A stretch of 64,000 nt of DNA from Lactonifactor sp050944855 (GCA_050944855.1 JBMNRU010000002.1:62001-126000); one strand, 5' to 3'. Positions 40,654 to 51,094 are shown, counted from the first letter of the stretch. The notes: a model not told the origin generated them from the letters alone. Numbers and translations are program-made.

Positions 40654-42114
40654 TCATTTTAAATACGCAGCAATACCTATCCTTTTTCTCTCTATCATCT
40701 CATCAATACGGGTGATGTAATTTGTTACATCTTTTACATTCTCCACCCGTTCAATCCTGCTGCCATTTGCAAATACCAATTTGGTAGATGCTCCGGCTCC
40801 CGCAGCGATGATAGGCTGCTTTTCTTCCATAATCAAAATATTATAGATGCCTTCTTTCCCCGTTCTTGCATATCCTACATTTTCCAGGTTACCCGCCATA
40901 TTTTTCTGGCGATACAAGTAATACGGGGACATCTGCAGATCCTGCGCACAACCGTAAGCCAGATCCATAATCTCCTGATTATTTTCAAAGGTCATTTCCT
41001 CATATTCTTCCCGGAACATACGCAGCCTTGCCGCCCGTTTCACGGCCAGCGAATGTACCGTAAGACTATCCGGAGACAATTCTCTGACTGCATCCAGCGT
41101 ATGCGATACCATCTGCGCATCTTCTCCCGGAAGCCCTGCGATCAGATCCATATTAATATTATCAAATCCGGCTTCCCTTGCCAGATGAAACGCATGTACC
41201 GTATCCTCTGCGGTATGTTTTCTTCCTATAATATCCAGCGTCTTCTGATTCATGGTCTGAGGATTCACCGAAATACGGGTGACGGGATATTCCCGCAGTA
41301 CCGCCAGCTTCTCTGCTGTGATACTGTCCGGTCTTCCGGCCTCCACCGTATATTCCTTTACCGTAGTCAGATCAAATTCCTTCTGCAGACAATCCAGAAG
41401 CCGCCGCAACTGATGCGGTTCTAATGTGGTAGGCGTTCCGCCTCCGATATATATGGTATCCAGGACTCTGTCACTCATGATCCTGCTGATAAACTCCAGC
41501 TCCTTGATCAGCGCATCCAGGTACTGGTCTACCCGATCCTTCCACACATGCAGAGGAAACGAGCTAAAAGAACAATACAAACAGATGGAGGGACAGAAAG
41601 GAATTCCCACATATAAACTGTATCCACGGTCATAATCAATATCTCTTAATATATGCCGTTCCCTGTTTGCAATGGCAATTGCCAGCGCTGTTTTCTGATT
41701 GCTGACCAGATAATTTTCCCGCATAAAATTAGCTGCCTGTACATTGGTATATCCTTTCTCCAAAAGGCCCATGGCAATTTTGGTAGGACGAATACCGGTG
41801 AGATTCCCCCAGGGAAGACTCTGACCGCTCTCTAACTGCAGTCCGCAATATAAAAGTAGTTTTACTTTATTTTTCGAAATTTTTCTATCAACATAATCTA
41901 AGGCAATGGTATCGTCAAATATACATTGCCCCGCTTTATTCAGACGGATTCTGACTTGATCTTCCTCATAGTGCACTTCTATCAAAAAGGGAAACTCTTC
42001 TTTCTTTTCTTCTCCCTCATAATAGATCTTCACTTCTTCTTTCGGATAGAAAGCTTTTACAAGAGAATGTACATCATACTCAAAATCCTGTTTATCCAAT
42101 TGAATTCCTATCAT
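40654..42114 (-). CDS. hemZ: HemZ-type coproporphyrinogen dehydrogenase, radical SAM
   Basis: Oxygen-independent oxidative decarboxylation of coproporphyrinogen III, or a related radical SAM reaction. The 486 residues have an N-terminal extension of about 170 residues typical of HemZ, then VGIPFCPSICLYCSFSSFPL with the CxxxCxYC cluster ligands, and IYIGGGTPTTLE. The C-terminal part ends KRIGIAAYLK. No other heme-synthesis genes are nearby, and many Clostridia have hemZ without the full pathway, so a different role is possible. Four bases behind the MBL-fold gene. Confidence 0.92.
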   Translation of the reverse strand: MIGIQLDKQDFEYDVHSLVKAFYPKEEVKIYYEGEEKKEEFPFLIEVHYEEDQVRIRLNKAGQCIFDDTIALDYVDRKISKNKVKLLLYCGLQLESGQSLPWGNLTGIRPTKIAMGLLEKGYTNVQAANFMRENYLVSNQKTALAIAIANRERHILRDIDYDRGYSLYVGIPFCPSICLYCSFSSFPLHVWKDRVDQYLDALIKELEFISRIMSDRVLDTIYIGGGTPTTLEPHQLRRLLDCLQKEFDLTTVKEYTVEAGRPDSITAEKLAVLREYPVTRISVNPQTMNQKTLDIIGRKHTAEDTVHAFHLAREAGFDNINMDLIAGLPGEDAQMVSHTLDAVRELSPDSLTVHSLAVKRAARLRMFREEYEEMTFENNQEIMDLAYGCAQDLQMSPYYLYRQKNMAGNLENVGYARTGKEGIYNILIMEEKQPIIAAGAGASTKLVFANGSRIERVENVKDVTNYITRIDEMIERKRIGIAAYLK

Positions 42115-42118
42115 GCCT

Positions 42119-42754
42119 CTACCTCATATAGGGATTGTACATTTTCTCATAACCTATATCTGTAGAACTGCCGTGCCCCGGATAGACACGTACCCGCTCC
42201 GGCATAATCTGTGCCAGTCTCTGAAGACTGTGCTCCATCTGGCGGGTATCTCCCGTTGGCAGATCCGTTCTTCCCATAGATCCGGCAAACAGCGTATCCC
42301 CGCTCAGCAATACTTCTTCCTCTTCCAGATAATAGCAGCTGGAGCCAGCGGTATGACCGGGAGTATACAGCACTTCCATAGAAAAGCCAGCCAGACTCAG
42401 CATCTGTCCATCCTCCAGAAAATGATCGGCAGCAAGAGAATAGGGTTTGCTTCTCCATCCACCGGACATATTCTGAGCCGGACTCAGCAAAAGCTTTTCT
42501 TCACTTTTCGGTGCGTAAATATCTACATGATAAAAGCTTCTTAACTCTTCTGCGGCTAACGTATGGTCATAGTGTCCATGCGTCAGAAGAATACCCGCAA
42601 CCTTACCGTCACATTGGGCAATCTGCTGCTCAATCCTGACGGCATCGTCACCGGGATCTACGATCAGTATTTCCTGCGTTGTTTTATTTTTCAAAAGATA
42701 ACAGTTCGTCTGCAGGGCACCTACGACTACTGTTCTTATTTCCAGATTTCCCAT
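42119..42754 (-). CDS. metallo-beta-lactamase-fold hydrolase (glyoxalase II-like)
   Basis: 211 residues: LTHGHYDHTLAAEEL (the HxHxDH metal motif), LYTPGHTAGSSCYYL, LSGDTLFAGSMGRTDLPTGD and VYPGHGSSTDIGYE. This is the GloB-like group of small hydrolases with a two-metal centre. GloB proper cleaves S-lactoylglutathione, but Clostridia generally lack glutathione, so the thioester substrate is unknown. It starts eight bases after the rel stop with AGGAG, and is followed almost directly by hemZ. Confidence 0.9.
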   Translation of the reverse strand: MGNLEIRTVVVGALQTNCYLLKNKTTQEILIVDPGDDAVRIEQQIAQCDGKVAGILLTHGHYDHTLAAEELRSFYHVDIYAPKSEEKLLLSPAQNMSGGWRSKPYSLAADHFLEDGQMLSLAGFSMEVLYTPGHTAGSSCYYLEEEEVLLSGDTLFAGSMGRTDLPTGDTRQMEHSLQRLAQIMPERVRVYPGHGSSTDIGYEKMYNPYMR

Positions 42755-42762
42755 AATTGCTC

Positions 42763-45069
42763 CTAACCGGTAGTACGTTCAATATCAATAACGCTCTCTA
42801 CCTGTCTGATCTTTTCTATCAAATGATTCAGGACATCCCTTCCTCCCACTTCAAACGCCACGGAAATGGTAACAATTCCTTTTTTGTTCAAGTGTGTATT
42901 GACAGAGGTAAGATCGACCTTGCGTTCTGTCAAAAGACGGGTCACATCCGCTAAAAGCCCGGTACGGTTATAGGCATATACTGTGATTTCTGCCTGATAC
43001 AATTCCCCGCTCTTATCACCGTTCGTCTGCCATTCTGCATCAATCAGCCGTACACGATCATTCTCTGTCATATTCAGTACATTGATACAATCTGTCCGAT
43101 GAATGGAGACCCCCCGGCCTCTTGTGACAAAACCTACGATTTCATCTCCCGGAATCGGATTGCAGCACTTGGAAAAACGTACTGCAACGTCATGAATGCC
43201 TTTTACAATAATGGTATTATGCGACTTCGCCACATGAAGCTTTTCTCTATTCTCAGCGACCGCTTCCAGTACTTTCTCATCTGTCAGCTCACGCTTATGC
43301 TCCCGCTCGTAGCCTTCCAGCAGTTTATTTAAAACCTGCCCCTCTTTCAGGCCGCCGTGGCCCAGTGCCGCCAGCACCGAATCCCAGTCACGAAAACCGT
43401 ATTTACGCATAACCACTTCCATATAACTGGGTTTGGTCAGTTCGCTCAATACAATTCCCTTGACTTTTGCATAATTGCTCAGCATTTCCTTGCCTTTGGA
43501 AATGTTGTCTTCTTTTAATTCCTGTTTAAACCACTGATTAATCTTATTCTTGGCCTGCGTACTCTTAACTACTTTCAGCCAGTCCCGGCTCGGCCCCTTA
43601 GAATTTTGAGAAGTAATAATCTCAATTCTGTCACCGTTCTTGATCACATACTCAATGGGAACCAGTTTTCCGTTTACACGGGCCCCTACCATCTTATTAC
43701 CGACTGCGCTGTGAACGCTGTATGCAAAATCAATGGGAGTAGATCCGCTGGGCAGATTCTTCACATCGCCGGCAGGAGTAAAGCAGTATACGCTCTCTGA
43801 AAACAGATCCAGGTCACTCTTTAACAGACTCATAAACTCTCTGTTATCCGACATATCCCTCTGCCATTCCAGAATCTGACGCAGCCAGCTTAATTTCTCT
43901 TCTTCCTGTTGCGTGGCAGGCTTTTTCCCATCAGAAACTTCCTTATATTTCCAATGGGCAGCAATACCATACTCTGCCGTCTTATGCATCTCAAAGGTAC
44001 GGATCTGTATCTCAAAAGGCTGCCCGTTAGGACCGATCAGCGTGGTATGTAACGACTGATACATATTTGGCTTCGGCATAGCAATATAATCTTTGAAGCG
44101 GCCCGGGATCGGCTTATACATTTCGTGGATAATCCCCAGCGCCGCATAGCAGTCTTTTACTGTATCTACAATAATACGTACGGCAAACAGGTCATAAATC
44201 TGATCCAGAGTTTTATCCTGATTCACCATCTTCTTATAAATGCTGAAGAAATGCTTGATGCGTCCGTCTACCTGTGCATGGATATTGGCACGCTCGATAT
44301 GCTGACGCACATCCTGAACGATCCTATCCACAAACGCTTCTCTCTGACTCTTTTTCAATGAAATCTTCTCGACCAGATCATAATATACTTCCGGCTTCAG
44401 ATATTTCAAAGACAGATCATCCAGCTCAATCTTGATCTTGGAAATACCAAGGCGCTGCGCAATAGGCGCATAAATATCCATGGTCTCTCTGGCTTTTTCT
44501 TTTTGTTTCTCCGGCCTCATATATTTCAATGTACGCATATTATGCAGCCGGTCCGCCAGTTTAATCAGAATTACCCGGATATCCTTCGCCATGGCCAGAA
44601 ACATCTTCCTTAAATTTTCTGCCTGTACTTCCACTTTATCTGCCGAATAGGATAACTGTCCCAGCTTCGTAACACCCTCTACCAACAGAGAAACTTCACT
44701 GCCAAATTCCTGCGTGATCTCCTCTGCTGTCATAACCGTATCCTCTACCACATCGTGAAGAAGACCTGCTACGATCGTCTCTTTGTCCAATTCCAGGTCA
44801 GCAAGAATAATACCCACACATAACGGGTGGATAATATAGAGTTCTCCTGACTTTCTCAGCTGCCCCTGATGGGCTTCCGATGCAATATGATATGCTTTTT
44901 CTATCATGGAAATATCAGCAGAAGGATGATACTTCTTCACACTTGCAATCAGCTCATCATATAATACCTCAGGGCTCGTAAAGTCTTCCATCGTCTTTAC
45001 TCTTGCATCAGCCTTCCGAATTTTTTCTCTTTTTTCCTCTTCGCCTGTTATCACTTTTTCTACTTCCAT
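42763..45069 (-). CDS. relA: bifunctional (p)ppGpp synthetase/hydrolase (Rel)
   Basis: Makes and degrades the alarmone (p)ppGpp in the stringent response. The 768 residues hold, in order: the HD hydrolase (YIIHPLCVGIILADLELD, LLHDVVEDT), the synthetase (KADRLHNMRT-type segment and YIAMPKPNMYQSLHTTLIGP), a TGS domain (VYCFTPAGDVKNLPSGSTPI), a zinc-finger part (RFSKCCNPIPGDEIVGF) and a C-terminal ACT domain. Both catalytic halves look intact. Start at 45069 with AGGTGA upstream. It follows apt, the usual Firmicutes order. Confidence 0.96.
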   Translation of the reverse strand: MEVEKVITGEEEKREKIRKADARVKTMEDFTSPEVLYDELIASVKKYHPSADISMIEKAYHIASEAHQGQLRKSGELYIIHPLCVGIILADLELDKETIVAGLLHDVVEDTVMTAEEITQEFGSEVSLLVEGVTKLGQLSYSADKVEVQAENLRKMFLAMAKDIRVILIKLADRLHNMRTLKYMRPEKQKEKARETMDIYAPIAQRLGISKIKIELDDLSLKYLKPEVYYDLVEKISLKKSQREAFVDRIVQDVRQHIERANIHAQVDGRIKHFFSIYKKMVNQDKTLDQIYDLFAVRIIVDTVKDCYAALGIIHEMYKPIPGRFKDYIAMPKPNMYQSLHTTLIGPNGQPFEIQIRTFEMHKTAEYGIAAHWKYKEVSDGKKPATQQEEEKLSWLRQILEWQRDMSDNREFMSLLKSDLDLFSESVYCFTPAGDVKNLPSGSTPIDFAYSVHSAVGNKMVGARVNGKLVPIEYVIKNGDRIEIITSQNSKGPSRDWLKVVKSTQAKNKINQWFKQELKEDNISKGKEMLSNYAKVKGIVLSELTKPSYMEVVMRKYGFRDWDSVLAALGHGGLKEGQVLNKLLEGYEREHKRELTDEKVLEAVAENREKLHVAKSHNTIIVKGIHDVAVRFSKCCNPIPGDEIVGFVTRGRGVSIHRTDCINVLNMTENDRVRLIDAEWQTNGDKSGELYQAEITVYAYNRTGLLADVTRLLTERKVDLTSVNTHLNKKGIVTISVAFEVGGRDVLNHLIEKIRQVESVIDIERTTG

Positions 45070-45092
45070 GTGCAATCACCTGCTGTAATCTA

Positions 45093-45617
45093 TTATTTAC
45101 CTTCATAGCAAATTACAGAAGATACATCGTAACCTGCTAATCTCTCTCTTCCTTTTAAACCGGCCAGTTCCATTAAAAAGACTACTTTGACTACTTCCCC
45201 GCCCAGTTCTTCAATCATCTTGATCGCTGCTTCGATCGTACCGCCGGTGGCAATCAGATCATCCACAACCGCCACTTTCTGTCCCGGCTTAATGGCATCT
45301 TTGTGCATCTCGATGGTAGCGCTTCCATATTCTAAATCATAACTTCTGGAAATTGTCTCACAGGGCAGTTTCCCTTTTTTGCGGACCGGAACAAAAGGTT
45401 TGTGCAGATTATAGGCAATCGGCACACCAAAGATAAATCCACGGGATTCTGTTCCTACAATTACATCCACATCCACGCCTTCCAATGTCTTCTGCATAGA
45501 ATCAATCGCTAATGTAAGACCATCCGCATCCTGTAAAATACTGGTAACATCGCGGAAAATGATGCCTTCTTCCGGAAAATCCGGAATACTTCTTACATAA
45601 TCCTCTACTCTTTTCAT
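45093..45617 (-). CDS. apt: adenine phosphoribosyltransferase
   Basis: Salvages adenine to AMP with PRPP. 174 residues: IPDFPEEGIIFRDVTSILQD at the start, GTESRGFIFGVPIA, the flexible loop KKGKLPCETISRSYDLEYG, and the PRPP-binding VAVVDDLIATGGTIEAA. Length is standard. First gene of the long apt-rel-MBL-hemZ-HD-GYP-hisS-aspS run; the promoter is at 45735-45763. Confidence 0.96.
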   Translation of the reverse strand: MKRVEDYVRSIPDFPEEGIIFRDVTSILQDADGLTLAIDSMQKTLEGVDVDVIVGTESRGFIFGVPIAYNLHKPFVPVRKKGKLPCETISRSYDLEYGSATIEMHKDAIKPGQKVAVVDDLIATGGTIEAAIKMIEELGGEVVKVVFLMELAGLKGRERLAGYDVSSVICYEGK

Positions 45618-45734
45618 CTTTTTGTCTCTCCTTATCCCATGGTTTGATCCACGTTCTCTATCTTATGCGGAACCCCTGCTGTCTTCGGATAACGCCGTAC
45701 TTCCGCACTTTATTAAAATTTTTGTCATTTTATA

Positions 45735-45763
45735 AGTATAGCATCTTTTTTTACAAGGTGCAA
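45735..45763 (-). promoter_or_regulatory. promoter of the apt-rel operon
   Basis: Minus strand TTGCAC (45758-45763), 17 bases, TATACT (45735-45740), about 120 bases ahead of apt. Confidence 0.7.
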
Positions 45764-45766
45764 ATT

Positions 45767-47494
45767 TTATCGGATTTTTTGAAGGATTATTTGCAGATTC
45801 TCCCTTCCCTGATAAGAATTCACTTCCGGGTAATATAAAATATCCCAGGTTTCCTTCTCCTCCACCTGTTTTACAAACGCCTCGCCTTCTCCGAAATACA
45901 AAGCTTCCATCCCATACCCGTTTTCATCAAAGGCCTGCATTTTTACTACGTTTCTATTCTTGCCCAAAATCCGCAGTCCCATAAGCCGTATTTTCCGCTG
46001 GGCAAAGACCGGCTTTTTATTTCCCTTTCCAAAAGGTTCCAGACACTGTATCTGACGCACCAGCGGAATGGTAATATAAGACAGCGGCATTGCCACATCA
46101 ATCACGATCTTCTCTACCAGATCTTCGTCTGTAAGAGTACACAAGACATTGATCCTCTCTCTGAATTCTCCTACCTGTGCCTCCGGAATGGACAGGCCTG
46201 CGGCCATGGGATGTCCGCCAAACCGGAGAAAGAGATCTTTGCATTTTGTCATTTCCCGATACATAGAATAGGCTTCAATGGAACGCCCTGATCCTTTTAC
46301 CGTTTCTTCTCCCTTTGTCAAAACAAAAGCGGGTCTGCCGTATTTTTCACGAATCCTGCCTGCAATGATCCCCGCAAGGCTTTCATGGCAATCCGGAAGA
46401 TAAACAACTAATACTTTATCCTGTTTTAAAGAAGTTGTTTCTACCAGAGTAATCGCTTCCCGGGTCCCCTGTTCGGTCATTTCCTTTCGGCTGTCATTCA
46501 ATGCTTTTAAATCATTTGCCAACACATCCGCTTCCGCCCGGGAGGTACTGCATAAAAGAGAGAAAGCCCTCTTTGCGGTACTCAATCTTCCACTGGCATT
46601 CATACAGGGACCCAACACAAATCCTATATGGTACGCCGTAACCGGCCGGTTCTCCAGCTGGTTGACCGCAAGCAGTGCCTGCAGCCCCACATGGGAGGTT
46701 CCCTCCAGCATCTTCAGTCCTTCTTTTACCAGAATCCGGTTTTCATCCACCAGATCCATCACATCCCCCACCGTTGCGATCGCGGCAAACGGAAGATATT
46801 CCCAGATTTCCTGCTCCTTTCCCCGCCTTTGATACATGGCACGGATCAGCTGAAAGGCCACGCCTGCCCCGCACAATCCCTGAAACGGATAGGAGCAGTC
46901 CGCCTGTTTGGGATTTACTACGGCATCCGCCTGGGGAATCAGATAACGGATTTTTCCATCCTGCTCTTCGTAAGGCACCTCATGATGATCCGTAACGATC
47001 ACCGTCATGCCAGCCTCTTTCCCATGAGTAATCTGCTCTGCCGCGCTGATTCCATTGTCACAGGTTAAAATCGTATCAATCCCTGCTTCCAATGCTGCAT
47101 CGATCAGTGCTATGTTAATGCCGTATCCGTCTTTGATCCGGTCGGGAATCTCTATGTCTACAACAGCGCCCAGATCACTCAATCCCCGAAAGAGTATGTA
47201 AGTAGAACAAATACCGTCAATATCATAATCTCCGATAATACGGATTTTTTTCTTCTCTTTTATTTTATTTTCCAAAATTGCAACTGCCTGCTCCATGTCC
47301 TTCATCAGAAACGGATCATACAGACTGGATACATCTCCATAGAGATATTTCTCAATGGAGGCGTCATCTATCACATCCCGATTCCGGATCAGGCGGGCCA
47401 CAACAGGATCTATCCCAAATCTGCGGCCGATTTCGTTAAAGTCCCCACGTTTCGCGGAGATCACCCATTTTTCCAATTTTTCTTCTCCTGACAT
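45767..47494 (-). CDS. recJ: single-strand DNA exonuclease RecJ
   Basis: 5'-3' exonuclease in recombination and repair. The 575 residues include the DHH phosphoesterase motifs RIIGDYDIDGICSTYILF, LTCDNGISAAEQI and IVTDHHEVPYEE, then the DHHA1 part with RFGGHPMAAGLSI and an OB-like C-terminal region. All metal-binding Asp and His residues of motifs I-IV are visible. The ribosome site is weak; a hairpin separates it from secDF upstream. Confidence 0.94.
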   Translation of the reverse strand: MSGEEKLEKWVISAKRGDFNEIGRRFGIDPVVARLIRNRDVIDDASIEKYLYGDVSSLYDPFLMKDMEQAVAILENKIKEKKKIRIIGDYDIDGICSTYILFRGLSDLGAVVDIEIPDRIKDGYGINIALIDAALEAGIDTILTCDNGISAAEQITHGKEAGMTVIVTDHHEVPYEEQDGKIRYLIPQADAVVNPKQADCSYPFQGLCGAGVAFQLIRAMYQRRGKEQEIWEYLPFAAIATVGDVMDLVDENRILVKEGLKMLEGTSHVGLQALLAVNQLENRPVTAYHIGFVLGPCMNASGRLSTAKRAFSLLCSTSRAEADVLANDLKALNDSRKEMTEQGTREAITLVETTSLKQDKVLVVYLPDCHESLAGIIAGRIREKYGRPAFVLTKGEETVKGSGRSIEAYSMYREMTKCKDLFLRFGGHPMAAGLSIPEAQVGEFRERINVLCTLTDEDLVEKIVIDVAMPLSYITIPLVRQIQCLEPFGKGNKKPVFAQRKIRLMGLRILGKNRNVVKMQAFDENGYGMEALYFGEGEAFVKQVEEKETWDILYYPEVNSYQGRENLQIILQKIR

Positions 47495-47499
47495 AACAA

Positions 47500-47527
47500 G
47501 AAGGGGCTGCTAAAAAACAACCCCTTT
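47500..47527. terminator. hairpin between secDF and recJ
   Basis: AAGGGGCTG and CAACCCCTT around an A-rich loop. A T-run follows only on the plus strand (TTTTCTCATT), so on the coding strand it is probably a weak or partial stop. Confidence 0.5.
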
Positions 47528-47532
47528 TCTCA

Positions 47533-49674
47533 TTAACGTTTCTTTGCTTGTTTTGCTTTCATAACATACCAGAGTGCACCGGTAATGCATACGGAAGAAT
47601 ATCCGCCGCAGATGATGCCTACCATCAGCGGCAGTGCAAATTCTCTTACGGAAGAAACACCCAGTATAAACAGCATTACTACCATGATAAATGTGGTAAC
47701 GGAAGTATAAATACTCCTTGTCAAAGTCTGTGTGATACTAAGGTTTACAATCTCCGGAAGTGCCGCTTTCTGCATAATCCGCTGATTCTCACGAATACGG
47801 TCAAATATAACGATAGTGGCATTAATCGAATATCCAACGATAGTCAGCATACAGGCAATAAACGTATTGCCCACAGAAATACGGGCCGCTGCATAAAATG
47901 CCAGAACTACCAGCACATCATGAAGCAGAGCCAGCACTGCACTGCTTGCAAAACGGATATCCTTAAAACGGAACCAAATATAAATCAACATAAGGATCGT
48001 GGCCACGATCACCGATACCACTGCATCGCGCCGCATCTCCGAACTGATGGTGGAAGAAATACTCTCTGCCGCGATCAGTTCTTCGTCAACCTGGAAGTTA
48101 TCCACTAACATTTGATTCATCTTTGTCCGCTCTTCCAAACTCAGCTCCCGTGTTTTGATAATGACCTGATTACTGTCCACTACTTTTGTAGGAATCACAT
48201 TATTGTCACCGGTAATATCTGCAACCAGAGGTACTACCTCTTCTTCCAGCTGGCTCATGGACATATCTTCATTAAAAGTAACGGTTGTGGAAGTACCGCC
48301 CATAAATTCCAGACTGTAATTTAACGCTTTGCCTGACGTTCCCTGATACACTAACATGGATACCGGAGCCACCAGCACTAAAACGATAGAAACAATGAAA
48401 AAGATTTTCCTGTGTCCCACAAAATCAATGGTCTTTCTCTCTTTCAACGTTCCATAGCACTTTTCGCCTCTGGCGCCCACACCATAAAATGCATAGACGA
48501 TCAGCCGTGAGATCACAAGGGCTGTAAACATGGAAAGTACAATACCAAGTGCCAATGTCTGTGCAAAACCTTTTACACTGCCGCTTCCCATAATATTTAA
48601 TACAAACGCTGCGATCAGCGTCGTAATATTTCCATCAAAAATCGCTGAAAAAGCTTTTTGATATCCTGTCTTTATCGCACCTTTCACAGACTTGCCGGCT
48701 GTAATTTCTTCTTTGATACGTGCGTAAATAATAACATTTGCATCCACGGCCATACCAATGGATAAAATAATACCCGCAATACCCGGTAGAGTTAACGTAA
48801 GATCAAAGGCATTGATCGCGATCAAATCCAGGCAGGTATACAGAATCAGCGAAATGGCTGCTGCTATACCAGGAATACGGTATACTACGATCATAAATAA
48901 GATAACCAGCAGCAATCCGATAGCTGCTGCCCGTAAACTGGTAGCAATTGCTTCTCTTCCCAGCTGTGCCGCAACTACGGTAGAACGCATCTCTTCCAGT
49001 TCCAGCTTCAGGGAACCGATTCGAATAGAGGAAGCCAGATCTTTTGCTTCTTCTATAGATTCCATACCTGTAATCTGCGCGTTTCCATCGGCTATCACAC
49101 TTTGAACCGTAGGAGCACTCAAGGTCTCTCCATCATATACAATCGCAATCTGTTTTCCCAGATTTGCTTCCGTCGCTTCTGCAAACTTTGCTGCACCTTC
49201 ATCGGTCAGTCTTAAGCTTACCACATACTGTCTTGCTCCGGTATTCTGATCTTCGGTGGATACACCCTGGGCATCAGCTACATCACTGCCCTCCAGCACT
49301 GTATTTCCGGAAAGATCCTGGAATACCAAAGAACCCGGTTTGCCCAGTTCTTCCAAAATGGTATTGGCATCTGTTACATCCGGAATTTCCACATTAATGC
49401 GGTTGTCCCCTTCCTGATATACCTGTGCCTCTGTACTGTACTGACTTACACGCTTCTGGAGCTTGTAAATCGTATCTGACATTTCGTCGGATGAGGGGTT
49501 GTCTTTTACTGTTTCATACGTAATACTGACTCCGCCTGACAGATCCAGACCTTTTTTAATATTTTTGGCAGCGCCGGTTCCGGTAGGACCCAATCCGACA
49601 GCAGCTACAAATACTAAAAAAGCAGTAACTAAAACGGTCAGTATCAAAACTAGGATACTTTTATTTTTTTTCAT
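47533..49674 (-). CDS. secDF: protein translocase subunit SecDF (fused)
   Basis: Uses the proton gradient to pull secreted proteins through SecYEG. The 713 residues join SecD (KGLDLSGGVSITYETV near 40; a large outer domain; GIAGIILSIGMAVDANVIIY) with SecF (LNYSLEFMGGTSTTVTF near 455, then GYSINATIVIFDRIREN). Twelve membrane helices in two six-helix sets. Fused SecDF is common in Clostridia and Bacillus. It lies 21 bases behind the SCIFF maturase gene, an arrangement regularly seen with scfAB. Confidence 0.96.
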   Translation of the reverse strand: MKKNKSILVLILTVLVTAFLVFVAAVGLGPTGTGAAKNIKKGLDLSGGVSITYETVKDNPSSDEMSDTIYKLQKRVSQYSTEAQVYQEGDNRINVEIPDVTDANTILEELGKPGSLVFQDLSGNTVLEGSDVADAQGVSTEDQNTGARQYVVSLRLTDEGAAKFAEATEANLGKQIAIVYDGETLSAPTVQSVIADGNAQITGMESIEEAKDLASSIRIGSLKLELEEMRSTVVAAQLGREAIATSLRAAAIGLLLVILFMIVVYRIPGIAAAISLILYTCLDLIAINAFDLTLTLPGIAGIILSIGMAVDANVIIYARIKEEITAGKSVKGAIKTGYQKAFSAIFDGNITTLIAAFVLNIMGSGSVKGFAQTLALGIVLSMFTALVISRLIVYAFYGVGARGEKCYGTLKERKTIDFVGHRKIFFIVSIVLVLVAPVSMLVYQGTSGKALNYSLEFMGGTSTTVTFNEDMSMSQLEEEVVPLVADITGDNNVIPTKVVDSNQVIIKTRELSLEERTKMNQMLVDNFQVDEELIAAESISSTISSEMRRDAVVSVIVATILMLIYIWFRFKDIRFASSAVLALLHDVLVVLAFYAAARISVGNTFIACMLTIVGYSINATIVIFDRIRENQRIMQKAALPEIVNLSITQTLTRSIYTSVTTFIMVVMLFILGVSSVREFALPLMVGIICGGYSSVCITGALWYVMKAKQAKKR

Positions 49675-49695
49675 CGTCTTTTACCTTCTTATCTT

Positions 49696-51057
49696 TTATT
49701 CTTGATCAGCCAAGGCTGCCTTGATCATAATCGCACACTCCACTCTTTTTCTCTGCAGTTCACATCCTATGTCATAAGCATCGTGAATGGATCCCTGAAA
49801 ATTATATGCGTTGGCGGCACATCCGCCGCTGCAGTAAAACTTGGCAAAACAGTTTCTGCACTTTTCTTTTGTGTAAACATTACATTCTTTAAACTGATCC
49901 CGAATCTCCGGCTTTGTGATTCCCTCGTCTACATTGCCCATCAGAAATTCCTCTTCTCCCACAAACTGATGGCACGGATAAAGATCACCCCAGGGAGTAA
50001 CCGCCAGATATTCTGTTCCCGAACCGCATCCGGAAAGACGTTTATATACACAGGGGCCGCCTGTAAGATCAATCATAAAATGGAAAAACTGAAATCCTCT
50101 TCCTTCTTTTTCTCTCTTGATCATCTCTTTTGCCAGCTTATCATACTCTTCAAACAGAATCGGCAGATCCTCCTGACGCAGCGCATATTCTTCTTCCGGC
50201 GCTGCCACTACAGGTTCCACAGAAATCTGTTTAAATCCCTGATCGGCAAGATGAAGAACATCCTTGGAAAAGTCCAGATTATGACGGGTAAAAGTTCCCC
50301 TGGCATAATACTTCTCCTGATTCCGGCTTTCGGCAAATGCCTGAAATTTAGGAAGAATCAGATCATAGCTTCCCGCACCTTTACAGAAGGGGCGCATATA
50401 ATCATTGACTTCTTTTCGTCCATCAATGCTCAGCACCACATTGCTCATCTCTTTATTGGCAAATTCCATCACTTCTTCATTGAGAAGCACTCCGTTGGTT
50501 GTCAGGGTAAATCTGAAATTTTTATCATGGATTTTTTCCTGCTCGCGGCCATAAGCAACCAGATCCTTGACCACCTGCCAGTTCATAAGCGGCTCCCCGC
50601 CAAAGAAATCCACTTCCAAATTCCTGCGGTTGCCGGAATTGGCAATGAGAAAATCCAGTGCTTTTTTACCTACCTCATAACTCATCAATGCTCTTCTGCC
50701 ATGATACTCGCCTTCCTCTGCGAAGCAGTAGCGGCAGGCAAGATTACAGTCGTGTGCAACATGGAGGCACAGAGCCTTCACTACGGTAGGCCTGTCCTTA
50801 TAATTCATGATCGCATCCTCATAAATGTCCTCGGTAAACAGCATCTGCTCCTGTTTCAATGTATGAATCTCTGACATAGCTGTTTCCAGTTCTTCTCTGC
50901 TATATGTATCTGCAAGAGCAGAAATAATCTGCTCTTCGTCCTTTCCTTCATTAAACAGCTGAATCATATCATAGACAATCTCATCTACCACATGTACTGA
51001 TCCGCTGTTCACATCTAATACAATATTATAACCGTTGTTTTTATATGCGTGAACCAC
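49696..51057 (-). CDS. scfB: SCIFF peptide maturase, radical SAM/SPASM
   Basis: Installs thioether bonds in the SCIFF peptide. 453 residues: an N-terminal PqqD-like peptide-binding region (NSGSVHVVDEIVYDMIQLFN), the radical SAM cluster motif AHDCNLACRYCFAEEGEY, then the SPASM domain for two auxiliary clusters (GCGSGTEYLAVTPWGDLYPC, ECNVYTKEKCRNCFAKFYCS). GTG start with AAAGGGG seven bases upstream. The substrate gene scfA lies 85 bases upstream, across a hairpin that may lower maturase expression relative to the peptide. Confidence 0.95.
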   Translation of the reverse strand: MVHAYKNNGYNIVLDVNSGSVHVVDEIVYDMIQLFNEGKDEEQIISALADTYSREELETAMSEIHTLKQEQMLFTEDIYEDAIMNYKDRPTVVKALCLHVAHDCNLACRYCFAEEGEYHGRRALMSYEVGKKALDFLIANSGNRRNLEVDFFGGEPLMNWQVVKDLVAYGREQEKIHDKNFRFTLTTNGVLLNEEVMEFANKEMSNVVLSIDGRKEVNDYMRPFCKGAGSYDLILPKFQAFAESRNQEKYYARGTFTRHNLDFSKDVLHLADQGFKQISVEPVVAAPEEEYALRQEDLPILFEEYDKLAKEMIKREKEGRGFQFFHFMIDLTGGPCVYKRLSGCGSGTEYLAVTPWGDLYPCHQFVGEEEFLMGNVDEGITKPEIRDQFKECNVYTKEKCRNCFAKFYCSGGCAANAYNFQGSIHDAYDIGCELQRKRVECAIMIKAALADQE

Positions 51058-51094
51058 AATGGATCCCCTTTCATTTTTTTATAACACGCGAAAG

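Noticed and set aside
49702..50874. Plus-strand frame of 390 codons opposite scfB
   Set aside because: Long only because it mirrors the scfB codon pattern; the radical SAM gene on the other strand has all motifs.
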